Shown: positions 20,110 to 34,974 of the stretch, one piece after another
Numbering within the stretch: position 1 is the first letter of the stretch
Layout of the letters: every line of letters begins with the position of its first letter
Assembly (NCBI RefSeq): GCF_009755355.1
Contig: NZ_WQLB01000001.1
Location: forward strand, 124,001-188,000
Length of the DNA stretch: 64,000 bases
Direction of reading: 5' to 3'
DNA from: Deinococcus arboris
Lineage (GTDB): Bacteria; Deinococcota; Deinococci; Deinococcales; Deinococcaceae
The notes under the pieces: generated by a model
Seen by the model: only the letters and a program-made list of their open reading frames with translations
Told to the model about the DNA's origin: nothing
Database searches by the model: none
Made by a program: the position numbers and the translations under genes

Positions 20110-21285
20110 ATGCTGCTGACGATTCTCGTGCTGGATTCTGTGGGGGCCGGCGAACTGCCCGACGCCGAGCAGTTTGGCGACGCTGGCTCGCACACCCTCA
20201 ACCACACCCTGAAAGCGGCGCCCGCCGCCTTGCCCAACCTGGCAGCGCTGGGGCTGGCCCAGGTGCCCACCATTGAGACAGGCCCAGACACCATTCCGGC
20301 GGTCCCAGCCCAGGGGGCCTACGGCCGCATGCGCGAGGTCAGCCCCGGCAAGGACACCAGCACAGGCCACTGGGAATTCATGGGCGTGCAGCTGCAGTAC
20401 CCGTTCCAGATTTTCCCGGACGGCTTTCCGCCGGCCGTCATGGACCAGTTTGACGCCGCCACCGGCAAAGGCCACCTGTGTAACCGCCCCTATTCCGGCA
20501 CGGATGTCATCCGCGACTTTGGCCCCGAACATCTGACGACAGGCGCGCCGATTGTGTACACCAGCGGAGACAGCGTGTTCCAGATTGCCGCCCACGAGGA
20601 CGTGGTGCCGCTGGACACCCTGTACGCCTGGTGCCAGGCCGCCCGCGACATCCTGCAGGGCGAATACGCCGTGGCGCGCGTGATTGCCCGGCCCTTCCGG
20701 GGCGAGTTTCCCTTCGAGCGCGCCAACGAGCACCGCAAGGACTTCAGCCTGGTGCCGCCGCCCACTGTGCTAGACGCCGTCAAGGCCACCGGACAGGCCG
20801 TCGTGGGGATCGGCAAGATTCCCGATATCTACGCGCACCGGGGCTTTACCGAAGAGATTCATACCGACGACAACGCCGACGGCATTGCCAAGACCCTGGC
20901 CCGCATGCAGCAGGCCGCGCAGGACGGCACCTCGGGCCTGATTTTTACCAACCTCGTGGACTTTGACAGCAAGTATGGCCACCGCCGCGACCCGGCCGGC
21001 TACAGCGCCTGCCTGGCGCAGTTGGACGCGGCGCTGCCGGACCTGCTGGCAGCGGTGCCAGAGGGCGGCGCCCTCATCATCACCAGCGACCACGGCAACG
21101 ACCCCACCTGGCACGGCAGCGACCACACCCGCGAACACGGCCTGCTGCTCATGCACCGCGCGGGCTGGGCCGGCGTGAATCTGGGGGAGCGCGCCACCTT
21201 CGCCGACCTGGGCGCCAGCGTGGCCGAGGCGCTGGGCGCCGACTGGACCGGGCCGGGTGAGAGCTTCTGGACGCGGCCGAGCTAA
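20110..21285 (+). CDS. deoB: Phosphopentomutase
   Basis: This encodes 391 residues of the alkaline-phosphatase superfamily. It interconverts ribose- or deoxyribose-1-phosphate and the 5-phosphate, linking nucleoside breakdown to the pentose phosphate pathway, in the cytoplasm with two manganese ions. Motifs are [12 protein letters not shown] (first metal aspartate), [11 protein letters not shown] (with the phosphorylated threonine), and the C-terminal metal site [24 protein letters not shown] lies 6 bases before the ATG, a leaderless layout. The gene is divergent from lptB. A small gene overlaps its 3' end. Confidence 0.95.
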   Translation: MLLTILVLDSVGAGELPDAEQFGDAGSHTLNHTLKAAPAALPNLAALGLAQVPTIETGPDTIPAVPAQGAYGRMREVSPGKDTSTGHWEFMGVQLQYPFQIFPDGFPPAVMDQFDAATGKGHLCNRPYSGTDVIRDFGPEHLTTGAPIVYTSGDSVFQIAAHEDVVPLDTLYAWCQAARDILQGEYAVARVIARPFRGEFPFERANEHRKDFSLVPPPTVLDAVKATGQAVVGIGKIPDIYAHRGFTEEIHTDDNADGIAKTLARMQQAAQDGTSGLIFTNLVDFDSKYGHRRDPAGYSACLAQLDAALPDLLAAVPEGGALIITSDHGNDPTWHGSDHTREHGLLLMHRAGWAGVNLGERATFADLGASVAEALGADWTGPGESFWTRPS

Positions 21286-21899
21286 CCCCAGAGGCCTTTA
21301 GCCTGACCCTGTCGCTGGGGGGGCGCTACGCCGGAGAACAGCACTGGACCCTCCAGGGGGAGCGCAGCGCATTTGCCGCGCGGGTGCAGACTGACTTTGG
21401 CGGCGTGCTGCCAGAAATCCGCCGGGTGCAGACCAGCCGCCTGCACCCCCGCCACCGCAGCAGCCTGGGCTACGCCGAGGGCGACGGCCGGGGCCGCCCC
21501 AGCTTCGAGGTCAATTTTGACCGTAAGGCCGGGCTGATTCACCTGCGCCAGGGCCGCGACGAGGCGTCCAGCCCGCTGACCACCGAATACCACGACCCGG
21601 TCAGTCTGCTGCTGTGGCTGCGCTGGCTGACCGCTCAGGAGGGCGGCGGCCCCGAGCGCACCTACGCCCAGCTGACCGGCGGCCGCGTGCTGATTCAGCG
21701 CCTGCCCGATACCGAGCTGGGCGGCGTGACGTGCAGCGGGTATTTTCTGCGTCCCGGCAACGCCTACGTATATATCGAGCAGGACGAGCCATGGCGCCTG
21801 ATGCGCCTGATTCAGCCCACCGACTTTGGCCCTGTCGAGGCCAACGCGCAGGGCGCGGCCCGCCGCCCGACCCCCGAACGCCGCCGGCGAAGGGTGTAA
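21267..21899 (+). CDS. Conserved hypothetical protein overlapping deoB
   Basis: The frame encodes about 200-210 residues. Protein-like sequence begins well before the first standard start (GTG 21384): [21 protein letters not shown] and [20 protein letters not shown] read as regular strands. The frame closes at a TGA at 21258-21260. The true start is therefore probably a CTG at 21267, preceded by GGTGAGAG inside deoB, and is uncertain. The rest is a beta-rich soluble domain ([17 protein letters not shown], then [13 protein letters not shown]) with a basic C-terminal tail. Its overall look resembles DUF3108-type beta proteins, but I cannot assign it. It is coupled to deoB. Confidence 0.6.
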   Translation: MDAAELTPEAFSLTLSLGGRYAGEQHWTLQGERSAFAARVQTDFGGVLPEIRRVQTSRLHPRHRSSLGYAEGDGRGRPSFEVNFDRKAGLIHLRQGRDEASSPLTTEYHDPVSLLLWLRWLTAQEGGGPERTYAQLTGGRVLIQRLPDTELGGVTCSGYFLRPGNAYVYIEQDEPWRLMRLIQPTDFGPVEANAQGAARRPTPERRRRRV

Positions 21900-21951
21900 G
21901 CCCAGAGGCGCCGGTTGTCGGAACACCAGGCAGGGCAAGTGGCGCCAAGTC

Positions 21952-21992
21952 AGCAGGACGGACAGGCCTACAAGAAGTGAGTCCGTCCTGCT
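21952..21992 (+). terminator. Hairpin after the deoB operon
   Basis: An 11-base stem, AGCAGGACGGA (21952-21962) with TCCGTCCTGCT (21982-21992), has a 19-base loop and is followed by TTCCTGC. It lies 52 bases after the last stop of the deoB unit and 165 bases before hisD. It is a probable terminator. Confidence 0.5.
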
Positions 21993-22157
21993 TTCCTGCG
22001 GGCATACCCTGCCGAGAATTGCCCTCACCCGCTTTCCCAGCACCATCCACACAAGTCGGACGCCCTGCCCCGCAAAGCGCGCAGACTGAGACGCCTCCGC
22101 GCGTGGTCTGTGCCCGCGCACCACTTCCCGCCTCCCGCGCCCCCTTACGGAGTTTCC

Positions 22158-24390
<2,233 letters not shown>

Positions 24391-24394
<4 letters not shown>

Positions 24395-24981
24395 CCGCCA
24401 GCCTCGACTTCCAGTTTCAGGAGCATCAGCCGGCCGACCCCATCAGCCTGGTGATTCGGCGCCGCATCCGGCCCGGCTCTGAAGCCGAGTACGAGGCCCT
24501 GCTGACCGAGGCCAACGCGCTGCTGTCCCGGATTCCCGGTCACCGGGGCGTCGGGGTGATTCGGCCTGCACCGGGCGAACACGAATACACGCTGCTGGCC
24601 CGTTTCGATTCGCTGACGAGCGCCGCCGCCTGGGAACTCTCGCCCGAGCGGGCAGCCTGGCTGGCGCGCGTGACGCCGCTGGTGGACGAACAGGTCAGTT
24701 TTGAAAAGCAGCCGGGCCTGGACTTCTGGTTTACCCCGCCGGCCGCGCCCCAACTGCGCCAGCCGCCCCGCTGGAAGATGGCCTTGCTGACCCTGGCCGC
24801 CCTGTACCCCGTGAGCCTGAGCACCGGCTGGCTGTTCGGCGAGGCCCTGCGCCCCTGGCTGGGCCACTGGCCCACACCCCTGCGCGCCCTCCCGCAAATG
24901 GTGGTGGTCGTGCTCTCCATGACCTATCTGGTGATGCCCGCCGTGACGCGCTGGGCGACAGGGTGGCTCAGAAAGATGTAG
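24391..24981 (+). CDS. ABM-domain protein with C-terminal membrane helices
   Basis: This encodes 196 residues from a GTG that overlaps the EamA stop by 4 bases. Residues of about 15-105 form an antibiotic-biosynthesis-monooxygenase (ABM) ferredoxin-like fold (ISLVIRRRIRPGSEAEYEALL, GHRGVGVIRPAPGEHEYTLLARF). Residues of about 127-190 hold two hydrophobic helices (MALLTLAALYPVSLSTGWLFG and MVVVVLSMTYLVMPAV). This ABM-plus-two-helix design occurs in uncharacterised membrane-bound ABM proteins, which may not be oxygenases. It ends the hisD unit. Confidence 0.8.
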
Positions 24982-25320
24982 GGAGGCGCCTCCACTTTTC
25001 GCCTTTTCTGTTTAGACGGTTCGGGAAGAGGCGGCCGTGCCGAAAGGAACGAGGCTGCACGGGGGGTTCTCAGCCTCTTCCGACTGCCTTTGATTCTCCT
25101 GGGAAGGCCTGAAAAGAGAGCCTCGCCGTAGTTATAGAGATGCTCAACTGACAGAGGGGCACCGCAGAGCGAGGCGGAGCACAACGGCATCCGGGCATGA
25201 GGCACACCTCTCGTTCCGTCCTCCTGATAGGACAGGGAGATCTCTGTCCAATGGGCATTCACCCCGGCAGAAGGCCACCTCAATACCTGGGCGCTGACTG
25301 GCCCCACAGCTTAGTTTTGG
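24982..25320. other. Intergenic region between the convergent ABM and ddl genes
   Basis: No gene is supported here. A perfect 12-base palindrome (GGAGGCGCCTCC, 24982-24993) directly follows the ABM stop and is followed by T-rich sequence (TTTTCGCCTTTTC), so it could end that transcript. Open frames in the rest have no Shine-Dalgarno or -10 support and no protein-like pattern. Confidence 0.5.
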
Positions 25321-26340
<1,020 letters not shown>

Positions 26341-26739
26341 GCGGCGCAGTATGTCATGGGGCCGCCAGCCCGCGGCGCGGGGCAGCCCCAGGCAGCCTGG
26401 GGGCCTCCAGAACGGCCTTCACCCCGCTTCTGGTGTTCCCTGGACAGACAGCCCCTCTCCGCTCCAGGTGTCAGTCACCTTCTCTCTGCCTCGCTTCTCC
26501 CCCATTTACCCCCAGCGGGCGGACTGCTTGGCCACACAGCCTCTCCGCAAAAACTGCGTTCCAGTCGGCAAAAATTTCGCCAACACAGGCCAGAGTCTAA
26601 CAGGGACGGACATCACACCAACCCCAAATGTGCTGCGCTATGATGCGCGGCGATTCAACCCACTAGACAGCGCCGCGCGAGGCTCACACCGCTACACCTG
26701 AAATTCGCGTTGCCTGTCAGAACAGCCCCCGGAGGCCTA
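26341..26739. other. Upstream region of the peptide-binding protein gene
   Basis: No gene is supported in this 399-base interval between the divergent ddl and peptide-binding protein genes. The right half is visibly richer in A/T. TATGAT at 26639-26644 is a candidate -10, about 95 bases before the ATG, but no convincing -35 is seen at the right distance. Confidence 0.4.
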
Positions 26740-28458
<1,719 letters not shown>

Positions 28459-28500
28459 GGTCATGACGGCGGCGCGTCTCTTTCCCGCCGCGTCCTAGAC

Positions 28501-28526
28501 AGGGCAGCCTCTGTGCAGGCTGCCCT
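28501..28526 (+). terminator. Hairpin between binding-protein and permease genes
   Basis: A perfect 10-base stem (AGGGCAGCCT, 28501-28510, with AGGCTGCCCT, 28517-28526) has a 6-base loop and is followed by GCTTGCTG. It sits 42 bases after the binding-protein stop in a 373-base interval (28459-28831) with no supported gene. It may attenuate read-through into the permeases or protect the upstream mRNA. Confidence 0.5.
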
Positions 28527-28831
28527 GCTTGCTGTGCCCCGTACGCCGGAGCTGACGCAGAGCGTTTCTTAAGGCTTTGTGGGCCGCCCCGTCCTGAGGC
28601 CCCCAAAAGGTGCCTGCACAGCGCCGGAAGGCGTCCAGGACCGCCTGAAGCCGCGCCGCTTTGTCCCACCATGCTGCCCCTGACCTTTGCGCAGGCCGCC
28701 GGTTGTGGTCTAGGCTAGAGGGCGGATTCCACATTAACGGTTCCACCCCACTGGCTTGTTGTGTTCACCTTTCTTTCCTCCGCTGCTGCGTGCGCTGCAC
28801 CTGCGCCCGGAGACTTCCCACCGAGGCCCCC

Positions 28832-29854
28832 ATGTTGAATTTCATCGTGAGGCGGCTCATCCAGATTCCTGTGGTGATGCTCGTCCTCTCCCTGATGATT
28901 GTCGGCCTGACGCAGCTGCTGACCCCCGAGCAGCGCGCCGCGCCGTACATCCGCAGCGAGCAGCAGGCCGCTCGCCTGGAACAGATCATCGAGCAGCGCG
29001 GCCTGCGCGACCCTTTTCCCGTGCAGTACCAGCGCTGGCTGAGCGCGACCCTTAAAGGCGACCTCGGCTATTCCAGAGCCAGCAGCCAGGATGTGATCGT
29101 CACCATCAAGGAGCGGCTGCCCCGCACCATCGAGCTGACGATTATCACCGCCATTCCCATCTTGCTGCTGAGCATCTGGCTGGGCACGCTGAGCGCCCTG
29201 CACAAAGACAAACTGATTGACCAGACCCTGCGCGTGTTCGTGGTCCTGGGGTACAGTCTCCCCAGTTTCGTGGTGGGGATTCTGCTGCTGGCCGTGTTTT
29301 ACGCCTATCTGGGTTGGTTGCCCGGCGCGGGGCAGGTCAGCGTGCTGAATCAGTTTGCGCTGTCGGATATTCAGCGTTACACCGGCCTGCTGTCGGTGGA
29401 CGCCGCCCTCAACGGCCGCTGGGACGTGGCCTGGGACGTTGTGCAGCACCTCGTTCTGCCATCAGTGACGCTCATTATCGTGCTGAGCGCCAGCATCATC
29501 AAGGTGATGCGCAACAACATGCTTGAAGCGCTGACCAGTGACTTTGTGCGCACGGCGCGGGCCAAGGGCCTGTCGAGCCGCGTCGTCAACAACAAGCACG
29601 CCCGCCGCAACGCCCTGCTGAGCATTGTTACCCTGGGCGGCTTTCTGATTATCGGTCTGCTGAGCGGCTCGCTGATTACCGAAACCATCTTTGCCTACCC
29701 TGGGGTGGGGCAGTGGGTGGTGCAAGCGGCGCTGGGCGTGGACCTGGCCGCCGTGCTGGGCTTTGCCATGCTCTCGGCCATCATCGTGGTGGTCGTGAGT
29801 ACGATTGTGGACATTCTGTACGGCGTGATTGACCCGCGCGTGAGGTTTGACTGA
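28832..29854 (+). CDS. Peptide ABC transporter permease, DppB type
   Basis: This encodes 340 residues with six predicted helices. It begins [21 protein letters not shown], the standard N-terminus of DppB/OppB permeases, followed by a large external loop (about 35-100). The ABC-coupling EAA loop is seen as [27 protein letters not shown]. It forms half of the inner-membrane channel with the next gene. The ATG at 28832 is preferred over upstream starts because the family N-terminus begins exactly there. No ATPase genes follow, so the energy subunits are elsewhere. Confidence 0.92.
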   Translation: MLNFIVRRLIQIPVVMLVLSLMIVGLTQLLTPEQRAAPYIRSEQQAARLEQIIEQRGLRDPFPVQYQRWLSATLKGDLGYSRASSQDVIVTIKERLPRTIELTIITAIPILLLSIWLGTLSALHKDKLIDQTLRVFVVLGYSLPSFVVGILLLAVFYAYLGWLPGAGQVSVLNQFALSDIQRYTGLLSVDAALNGRWDVAWDVVQHLVLPSVTLIIVLSASIIKVMRNNMLEALTSDFVRTARAKGLSSRVVNNKHARRNALLSIVTLGGFLIIGLLSGSLITETIFAYPGVGQWVVQAALGVDLAAVLGFAMLSAIIVVVVSTIVDILYGVIDPRVRFD

Positions 29855-29885
29855 TGCCCCATTTCCCCCTCCCCCGGAGAATCGC

Positions 29886-30911
29886 ATGACCACCGTCGCC
29901 GCGCCCAAAGCCCAGAACCGCAGCGGCTGGCAACTGTTTTGGACCAGCCCCGCCGTACGAAAACTGCGCCGCAATCCCCTGGCAATCACGGGGCTCATCA
30001 TCACGCTGCTCTTTGGCCTGATCGCTCTGTTTGCGCCCCTGATTGCAGTGCCCAAAGACCGCAGCAATTGCCTGCGCGACCTGAACATCACCGAACGCAA
30101 CCAGATTTTTAGCCCAGTAAGTGGCGCCTTCTGGCAGGCTACCCTGGCACCGCCCAAGAGCTGTTACCTGACCGAGCGCCTGAGCTTTCAGCAGCAGCCT
30201 ACCGCCCCTAATCAGGACGCTCTGTTTGGCACAGTCAACGGCTACAATATCTTTTACGGTCTGATCTGGGGTACACGCACCGCCCTGAAACTGTCGTTCA
30301 TCATCGTGGGGATTACGCTGCTGACCGGTGTGATTATCGGGGCCATCAGCGGCTACTACGGCGGCTGGATTGACAACCTGATTCAGCGCTTCATTGACGT
30401 GCTGTTTGCCCTGCCGCCGCTGATTCTGACGGTTGTGATTCTGACGATCTTGCGTGCTCGCCTGAGCGGCGGGGGCGTCTATGATCCCACCATTCCCATG
30501 ATCGTGGCGTTCTGTATTGCAGGCTGGGCCGGCTACGCCCGCCTCATTCGCGGCGAGGTGCTGCGGACCCGTCAGCTGGAGTATGTGGACGCCGCCCGTA
30601 GCCTGGGCGCCCGCGACTTCCGCCTGATCATGAAACACGTGGTGCCCAACAGCGTGGCCGCCGTCTTTACCACCGCTGTGCTTGACCTGGCTACAGTGCC
30701 GCTGACCATCGCGGGCCTGTCCTTCCTGGGCCTGGGCTTTGAGCCGGGTTACTCAGAGTGGGGCCAGCTGGTGGACTTTGCGCGCGCGTGGCTGAAGCCT
30801 GAATACTGGTACGTGCTGGTGTATCCGGCGGCCTTTATCGTACTGTTCAGCCTGGCCTTTAACCTCTTTGGTGACGGGTTGCGCGACGCGCTCGATCCCA
30901 AGTCCCGCTAA
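29886..30911 (+). CDS. Peptide ABC transporter permease, DppC type
   Basis: This encodes 341 residues. The N-terminal helix ([25 protein letters not shown]) and the RRNPLAITG sequence before it are typical of DppC/OppC. A long external insert lies at about 55-120. The EAA loop is [26 protein letters not shown], and the protein ends [15 protein letters not shown], a DppC hallmark. The ATG at 29886 has CGGAGA upstream; a start at 29847 would overlap the dppB-like gene and add a non-family tail. It pairs with the DppB-type gene 31 bases upstream. Confidence 0.92.
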   Translation: MTTVAAPKAQNRSGWQLFWTSPAVRKLRRNPLAITGLIITLLFGLIALFAPLIAVPKDRSNCLRDLNITERNQIFSPVSGAFWQATLAPPKSCYLTERLSFQQQPTAPNQDALFGTVNGYNIFYGLIWGTRTALKLSFIIVGITLLTGVIIGAISGYYGGWIDNLIQRFIDVLFALPPLILTVVILTILRARLSGGGVYDPTIPMIVAFCIAGWAGYARLIRGEVLRTRQLEYVDAARSLGARDFRLIMKHVVPNSVAAVFTTAVLDLATVPLTIAGLSFLGLGFEPGYSEWGQLVDFARAWLKPEYWYVLVYPAAFIVLFSLAFNLFGDGLRDALDPKSR

Positions 30912-30922
30912 AGCACACAGTC

Positions 30923-30967
30923 AAGGCGCCGCTTCCTTTCAACGGGGAAGCGGCGCCTTTCTGTTTC
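30923..30967 (+). terminator. Strong intrinsic terminator after the peptide transporter
   Basis: A perfect 14-base stem (30923-30936 with 30946-30959, AAGGCGCCGCTTCC and its complement) has a 9-base loop and is followed by TCTGTTT. It lies 12 bases after the last permease stop. It could work on both strands. Confidence 0.85.
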
Positions 30968-31145
30968 GGATGCAGCATTCACTCACTTAACGCGAGCGAG
31001 GCTGTCTGTCTCAACGGTTTAGCCTCACGCCTTGAGAGCAGAACCCAGAACCACCCCACAAGCTGAGGCGGCTCTGAATTTCCATAGATGACCTCTCTGG
31101 CCTGGCTGTCCGGTAGGGCGCTACTCTCCAAAGCGCGTGACCGGG

Positions 31146-31586
31146 TTACCCGTCCTGTGCGGGGCTTCTCACCCAGCGGTCAAGGCTAGCCCAGGCCAGC
31201 AGGTGCCCACCCGCTGCCAGCACCAGCAGGAAGAGGGCTAGACCCCAGGCCGGAGCAAAGGCGCCGGCCAGCAGCAGCGGCACTCCAGGCACCCCAGCCA
31301 GCTGAAAGGCCCCTGTTAGCGCCGCCTGAGGGGCGGGCCACTGGGCGTTCTGGGCCGCGCGGCGTGCCAGTAGATACGCCATCAGGCCCAGACCGGCGGC
31401 CAGGCCTGCCAGCACCACAGCCGCTCCTAGCGGCAACTCCGACTGGCCACTCAGCCACTGCGCCGCGCCCACTGCCACACTGGGCACCGCCAGCACCAGC
31501 AGCGCCAGCAGGTAGGCGCGGCGCGCCGCCCGCAGGAGTCCCGCGCGGCTCCCAGCCTTCAGGTCGTGCCCAAACCGTTCAAGCAT
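31146..31586 (-). CDS. Four-helix membrane protein, unknown
   Basis: This encodes 146 residues. Hydrophobic helices lie at about 25-45 ([21 protein letters not shown]), 52-75 ([22 protein letters not shown]), 90-110 and 112-132 ([18 protein letters not shown]), after a charged N-terminus. The start overlaps the end of ygfZ by 8 bases, so it is co-translated with it. I do not recognise the family, and no functional residues stand out. Confidence 0.65.
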   Translation of the reverse strand: MLERFGHDLKAGSRAGLLRAARRAYLLALLVLAVPSVAVGAAQWLSGQSELPLGAAVVLAGLAAGLGLMAYLLARRAAQNAQWPAPQAALTGAFQLAGVPGVPLLLAGAFAPAWGLALFLLVLAAGGHLLAWASLDRWVRSPAQDG

Positions 31587-32448
31587 GGGTCAGGTGCAGC
31601 GTGGCGGCCTGCCCAGCCACTTCCACCGCCGCGCCCTGGGGCAGGTCCTTGCGAATGCGGGTCACGCTGCCTGGCCCGGCGTGTAGCCCAGCCTGCCCCA
31701 CCACCCGGCCTTCGTGGGTGACCTCGCTACCGGCCGGCCACGGGCCCGCCCCGTCCAGACGGGCCAGGTGATAGCGGGCATTTCCCCGCGCCTCCAGGCG
31801 CGCCATGATCTCCTGCCCCACATAGCACCCCTTACGGTAGCTGATGGCTGGGAGGGGGCCGCTCAGGTCCAGCCCAACCTCCTGCGGCAGGGTGCCTTCC
31901 AGGGCGTCGCGGGTGATGTCAGGCAGACCAGCCGTCACGCGCGCTGCGTCCAAGTCACCCAGAGGGCGCTCTGACCCCGGCAACGCCGCCAGGACCGCCT
32001 CCTCTTCACGCGCCAGATAATGCAGGTCCAGGCCAGGTGTGCCGGTGCGGTTCACGCGCCCAGCCAGGACGGCCGCGCCGCCCAGGGCCAGCGACTGCGC
32101 CTCGCCGCCGGCCAGGTCCCAGCCGGGCACGGCCTCTGCCTGCCAGACATGCACCGTCCTGAGGTCAACTGAGGTGTCTTGAAGCTCTACCTGATCAAAC
32201 ACGATATAGCGCCGGAGCCGCGCGGCCAGGGCGTCCGCCTGCCCCTCATCCAGATGAATGTAGACGTCCTGTTCACGGCGATAGACGCGCGCAAACTGCT
32301 CAATCTGGCCGCGCACATTCAGAAACGCGCAGGCCACCAGGCCCGGCGTGGGCGCGGCGCGCAGGTTGTTGGTCATCTGACCATGCACAAAATCCACGCG
32401 GTCCGCGCCCGTGACGCGCAGACTGCTGGAAGGAATTCGGGTCCACAT
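31579..32448 (-). CDS. ygfZ: YgfZ/GcvT-type folate-binding protein
   Basis: This encodes 289 residues from an ATG at 32448 (TACCCT 7 bases upstream). It belongs to the tetrahydrofolate-binding YgfZ/IBA57 group, which supports assembly or repair of certain Fe-S enzymes. The N-terminus has [15 protein letters not shown] and the signature K-GCYVGQE appears as [18 protein letters not shown], with the conserved cysteine. The C-terminal domain ([15 protein letters not shown]) is the usual GcvT-like barrel. It is the last chromosomal gene before the integrative element. Confidence 0.92.
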   Translation of the reverse strand: MWTRIPSSSLRVTGADRVDFVHGQMTNNLRAAPTPGLVACAFLNVRGQIEQFARVYRREQDVYIHLDEGQADALAARLRRYIVFDQVELQDTSVDLRTVHVWQAEAVPGWDLAGGEAQSLALGGAAVLAGRVNRTGTPGLDLHYLAREEEAVLAALPGSERPLGDLDAARVTAGLPDITRDALEGTLPQEVGLDLSGPLPAISYRKGCYVGQEIMARLEARGNARYHLARLDGAGPWPAGSEVTHEGRVVGQAGLHAGPGSVTRIRKDLPQGAAVEVAGQAATLHLTHA

Positions 32449-32660
32449 GAGGCCTAGGGTAAGCCAAGGCGGTCCGCAGGTCTGCGAGGCGACTCGCAAG
32501 TGGCTGGAGAAGGCGGGACAGTGGGCCGCCCAACCTTCCTGCCCTCTGTACATGTCGGGGATGGAATTATGCTCGGCTCAACGAAATGCCTGTCAGCACT
32601 TTCAGAGCGAACGACTCCTGCTAAGCACCCCATCCGCCAAATCAAGCTCTTTAACTCAGG

Positions 32661-32693
32661 CCAAAAGAAAAATCCCCGTCTAGGACGAGGATT
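32661..32693 (-). terminator. Original chromosomal terminator of the target tRNA gene
   Basis: On the minus strand a 10-base stem (32684-32693 with 32671-32680, one mismatch, loop CTA) is followed by ATTTTTCTTTT. It directly follows the tRNA remnant at 32701-32765, so before integration it would have ended the CAT tRNA transcript. Confidence 0.7.
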
Positions 32694-32700
32694 GTTTTCT

Positions 32701-32765
<65 letters not shown>

Positions 32766-32784
32766 TCGGAGAATTACCGTCCCA

Positions 32785-32800
32785 GACAGTGTAAACTGTC
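32785..32800. repeat. Inverted repeat next to the left attachment site
   Basis: GACAGT (32785-32790), GTAA, ACTGTC (32795-32800) form a perfect inverted repeat in an A/T-richer stretch 20 bases inside the element. It could be a recombinase arm or directionality-factor site, or an operator for the first cargo gene. Confidence 0.4.
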
Positions 32801-33014
32801 ATTACGGAAATGTCAAAACTTACCAGAAACACACGATTTGCCATCAGCGACTCTGATGAATATGCCATATGACAGAAAGTTCGCTGCGACTCAGCAGAAC
32901 TTGGCATGAACTCAGCAAAGCCGCGCCTCACCAACTCCGCCCGACCCTAAACACCCGTTCTCGCTTCGCCCCAGTGCCCTTCCAGGTATTGGGGCCTCTT
33001 CTTTAGGAGGCCAC

Positions 33015-33284
33015 ATGAACTTTACCGATGTCGAATATATTCGCGCCCGACTCGCAGGCAACAGTATCCCGACTCCCGTCATTCAGGAATATCTGCAAAT
33101 TCTCGGCAATCTGAACGCCCTGAGCATTCTGCTCTCGCCAGGCGACGACGAGGAGATGGACGGGCCAGAGCAAATGCATTTGGAAAAGCTTTACCGTGCC
33201 CACCGCACGCGCCGGGCCTGGCTTGAAGCCGAATATCCTGCGCTTGCCCTGGCAGCTAAGCCCAGAGATTGGGCAGAGCACTAA
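33015..33284 (+). CDS. Small hypothetical protein, first cargo gene
   Basis: This encodes 89 residues starting MNFTDVEYIRARLAGNSIPT. AGGAGG lies 5 bases before the ATG, a strong ribosome binding site. The protein is soluble and helical with an acidic middle (SPGDDEEMDGPEQ). No known family is recognised. It is the first gene inside the left end of the element and could be a directionality factor, but it shows no clear DNA-binding helix-turn-helix. Confidence 0.6.
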   Translation: MNFTDVEYIRARLAGNSIPTPVIQEYLQILGNLNALSILLSPGDDEEMDGPEQMHLEKLYRAHRTRRAWLEAEYPALALAAKPRDWAEH

Positions 33285-33355
33285 GCACAAGGGTCAGAAG
33301 TGGTTCTCCAGCAAAATCGCTCACTTCTATAGACGAAATGCTCTAGGGTTCAGCT

Positions 33356-34963
33356 ATGACGTTCGAGGAGCGCCGTCCTACTCAGGGTACGATTACACCA
33401 GCATCCTCTCCCACCCAATATGCTGAGCCGGTGATGGCCTTAGGGTCTCCTTCTTCGGCCAGGGCAACGAGTGAGCGTTTGGCGGGGTCTATCAGCCCTT
33501 GGCGCAAGAGTGGCAAGCTCTTTGGGAATCCGCCGGTCAGGGACGAAAACGATGTGCCCAACATCAAAATTGGCGAGAGCGAGCAACAGTATAAAACCTT
33601 GCTTGCAGGGGCCAGGAGTTTGCTCAAGGGCCAACGGGACCGTGCCGACGCGATGCTCAGCAAAGACAAAAAGAAGGTGACGGACTACCGGTACTGGTTT
33701 GCCAAGGTCTACAGCTACGTCACGGAGCAGGAAATCCGGTACTGCGAAGAACGCACGTTCGATTACCCCAGCTACGTCATGCAGTGCGTCCTGAACTTCG
33801 ACAAGATTTACGCCGACAACCTGGAAGCGACCAGCGCGAAGGTAGAGCCCCACTGGAAAGCAGCCTTCAAGACTGCCGACCAGATGGAAGGGGGCGATGG
33901 CTTTCCTACCGAAGCGGGCGGAGCAATTTTTTCATTGGTGGCGTCTATGCTCGCCCACATTCGTTATGACTTGCCGCGTGCCGAAGCCTGGGTGGCGGAG
34001 AGTTACGGCCAGAAGTACGGCGCGAAGCCGTCTGACTTCAAACCCGATTTCTTCCGCATGAGCGGCGTCTTTGACATCGCCGGGCGCAAGATGTACGGCG
34101 ACATTCAGAAGCTTCTGAACGATGGCAGCGTGAGCGGTGCTACAGGAACATGGGCAGTGCATCAGGGAATTCAGGCCAACCTGACCGACGGGGCTATGCG
34201 CTACGTGATGGGCGCTGACATGAGCACTGAACGTCTGGTGACCTGGCGGCGCATGACAGCCCTGGTCGGCGATGACCTGACGCCCAAGAATCCCTATACG
34301 CTCAAAGACGGCAAGCTGACGGGAGACATCACGAAGACACCCGCAGCGGGCATCGGGAACTTAAATAAGATTGCGCCAGAGGCCATTCGGCCAAGCATGA
34401 ACGGAATTGAGCCGAACTCTACCCTCGACCGCTATGGCGATGTCTTGGGCGGCTTGCAAGTCTGGGCGCAGGACTTCGTGCAGGACTTTACGGTGGGAAA
34501 CCAGTACGTTGCCAAAGAAACAAAGGCGTACCTCGACCCTCAGCAGCGCGAAAAAATGGTTCCTGAGCGACATGCCAGCATGTTGTTACAGCTTATGTGG
34601 CTGTATTCCAAGGGCTTTGACGAACCGGATGTCCAGCGGTTGGTCATGTTGGCCCTCAAGACTGCCAAAGCGCAGGGCAGCCTGGTGATGGTCGTCAATA
34701 TGGTGGATGCGTTTGCTTTGTTACAGGCTTTCCCTCTAGATAACAACCAAGATATAGTGAAGCTCCTTACTGAAGATTATTACGAAACGCTGGAGCCCCT
34801 GAATGCTGCCAATCTCATTATTAAATGGAAAGCCATAGGCATAGAGGATTCAGTGGTTATCGCCCAAATCTTGCGAATCTATAATTCTTTGCCTAGCGCG
34901 AAGAAGAAAATTGTTAAGCGCATCTTGGCAGAAGAGAAATCTGAAATCGCCTTTATAAAGTGA
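33356..34963 (+). CDS. DUF5995-like protein of unknown function
   Basis: This encodes 535 residues. The first ~65 residues are Ser/Pro/Thr-rich and probably disordered. Residues of about 115-250 resemble DUF5995: a helix VMQCVLNFDKIYADNLEA, then HWKAAFKTADQM, and SLVASMLAHIRYDLPRAEAWV, matching that family's core NAHI.yDL pattern; this match is my judgement by eye. The C-terminal half is helical (for example LLQLMWLYSKGFDEPDVQRLV), and its last third is in A/T-richer DNA than the start. TAGGGT lies 6 bases before the ATG, so it may be leaderless. It stands before a secreted-type protein and a PrsW-type protease. Confidence 0.6.
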   Translation: MTFEERRPTQGTITPASSPTQYAEPVMALGSPSSARATSERLAGSISPWRKSGKLFGNPPVRDENDVPNIKIGESEQQYKTLLAGARSLLKGQRDRADAMLSKDKKKVTDYRYWFAKVYSYVTEQEIRYCEERTFDYPSYVMQCVLNFDKIYADNLEATSAKVEPHWKAAFKTADQMEGGDGFPTEAGGAIFSLVASMLAHIRYDLPRAEAWVAESYGQKYGAKPSDFKPDFFRMSGVFDIAGRKMYGDIQKLLNDGSVSGATGTWAVHQGIQANLTDGAMRYVMGADMSTERLVTWRRMTALVGDDLTPKNPYTLKDGKLTGDITKTPAAGIGNLNKIAPEAIRPSMNGIEPNSTLDRYGDVLGGLQVWAQDFVQDFTVGNQYVAKETKAYLDPQQREKMVPERHASMLLQLMWLYSKGFDEPDVQRLVMLALKTAKAQGSLVMVVNMVDAFALLQAFPLDNNQDIVKLLTEDYYETLEPLNAANLIIKWKAIGIEDSVVIAQILRIYNSLPSAKKKIVKRILAEEKSEIAFIK

Positions 34964-34974
34964 GGCCGGGGATT

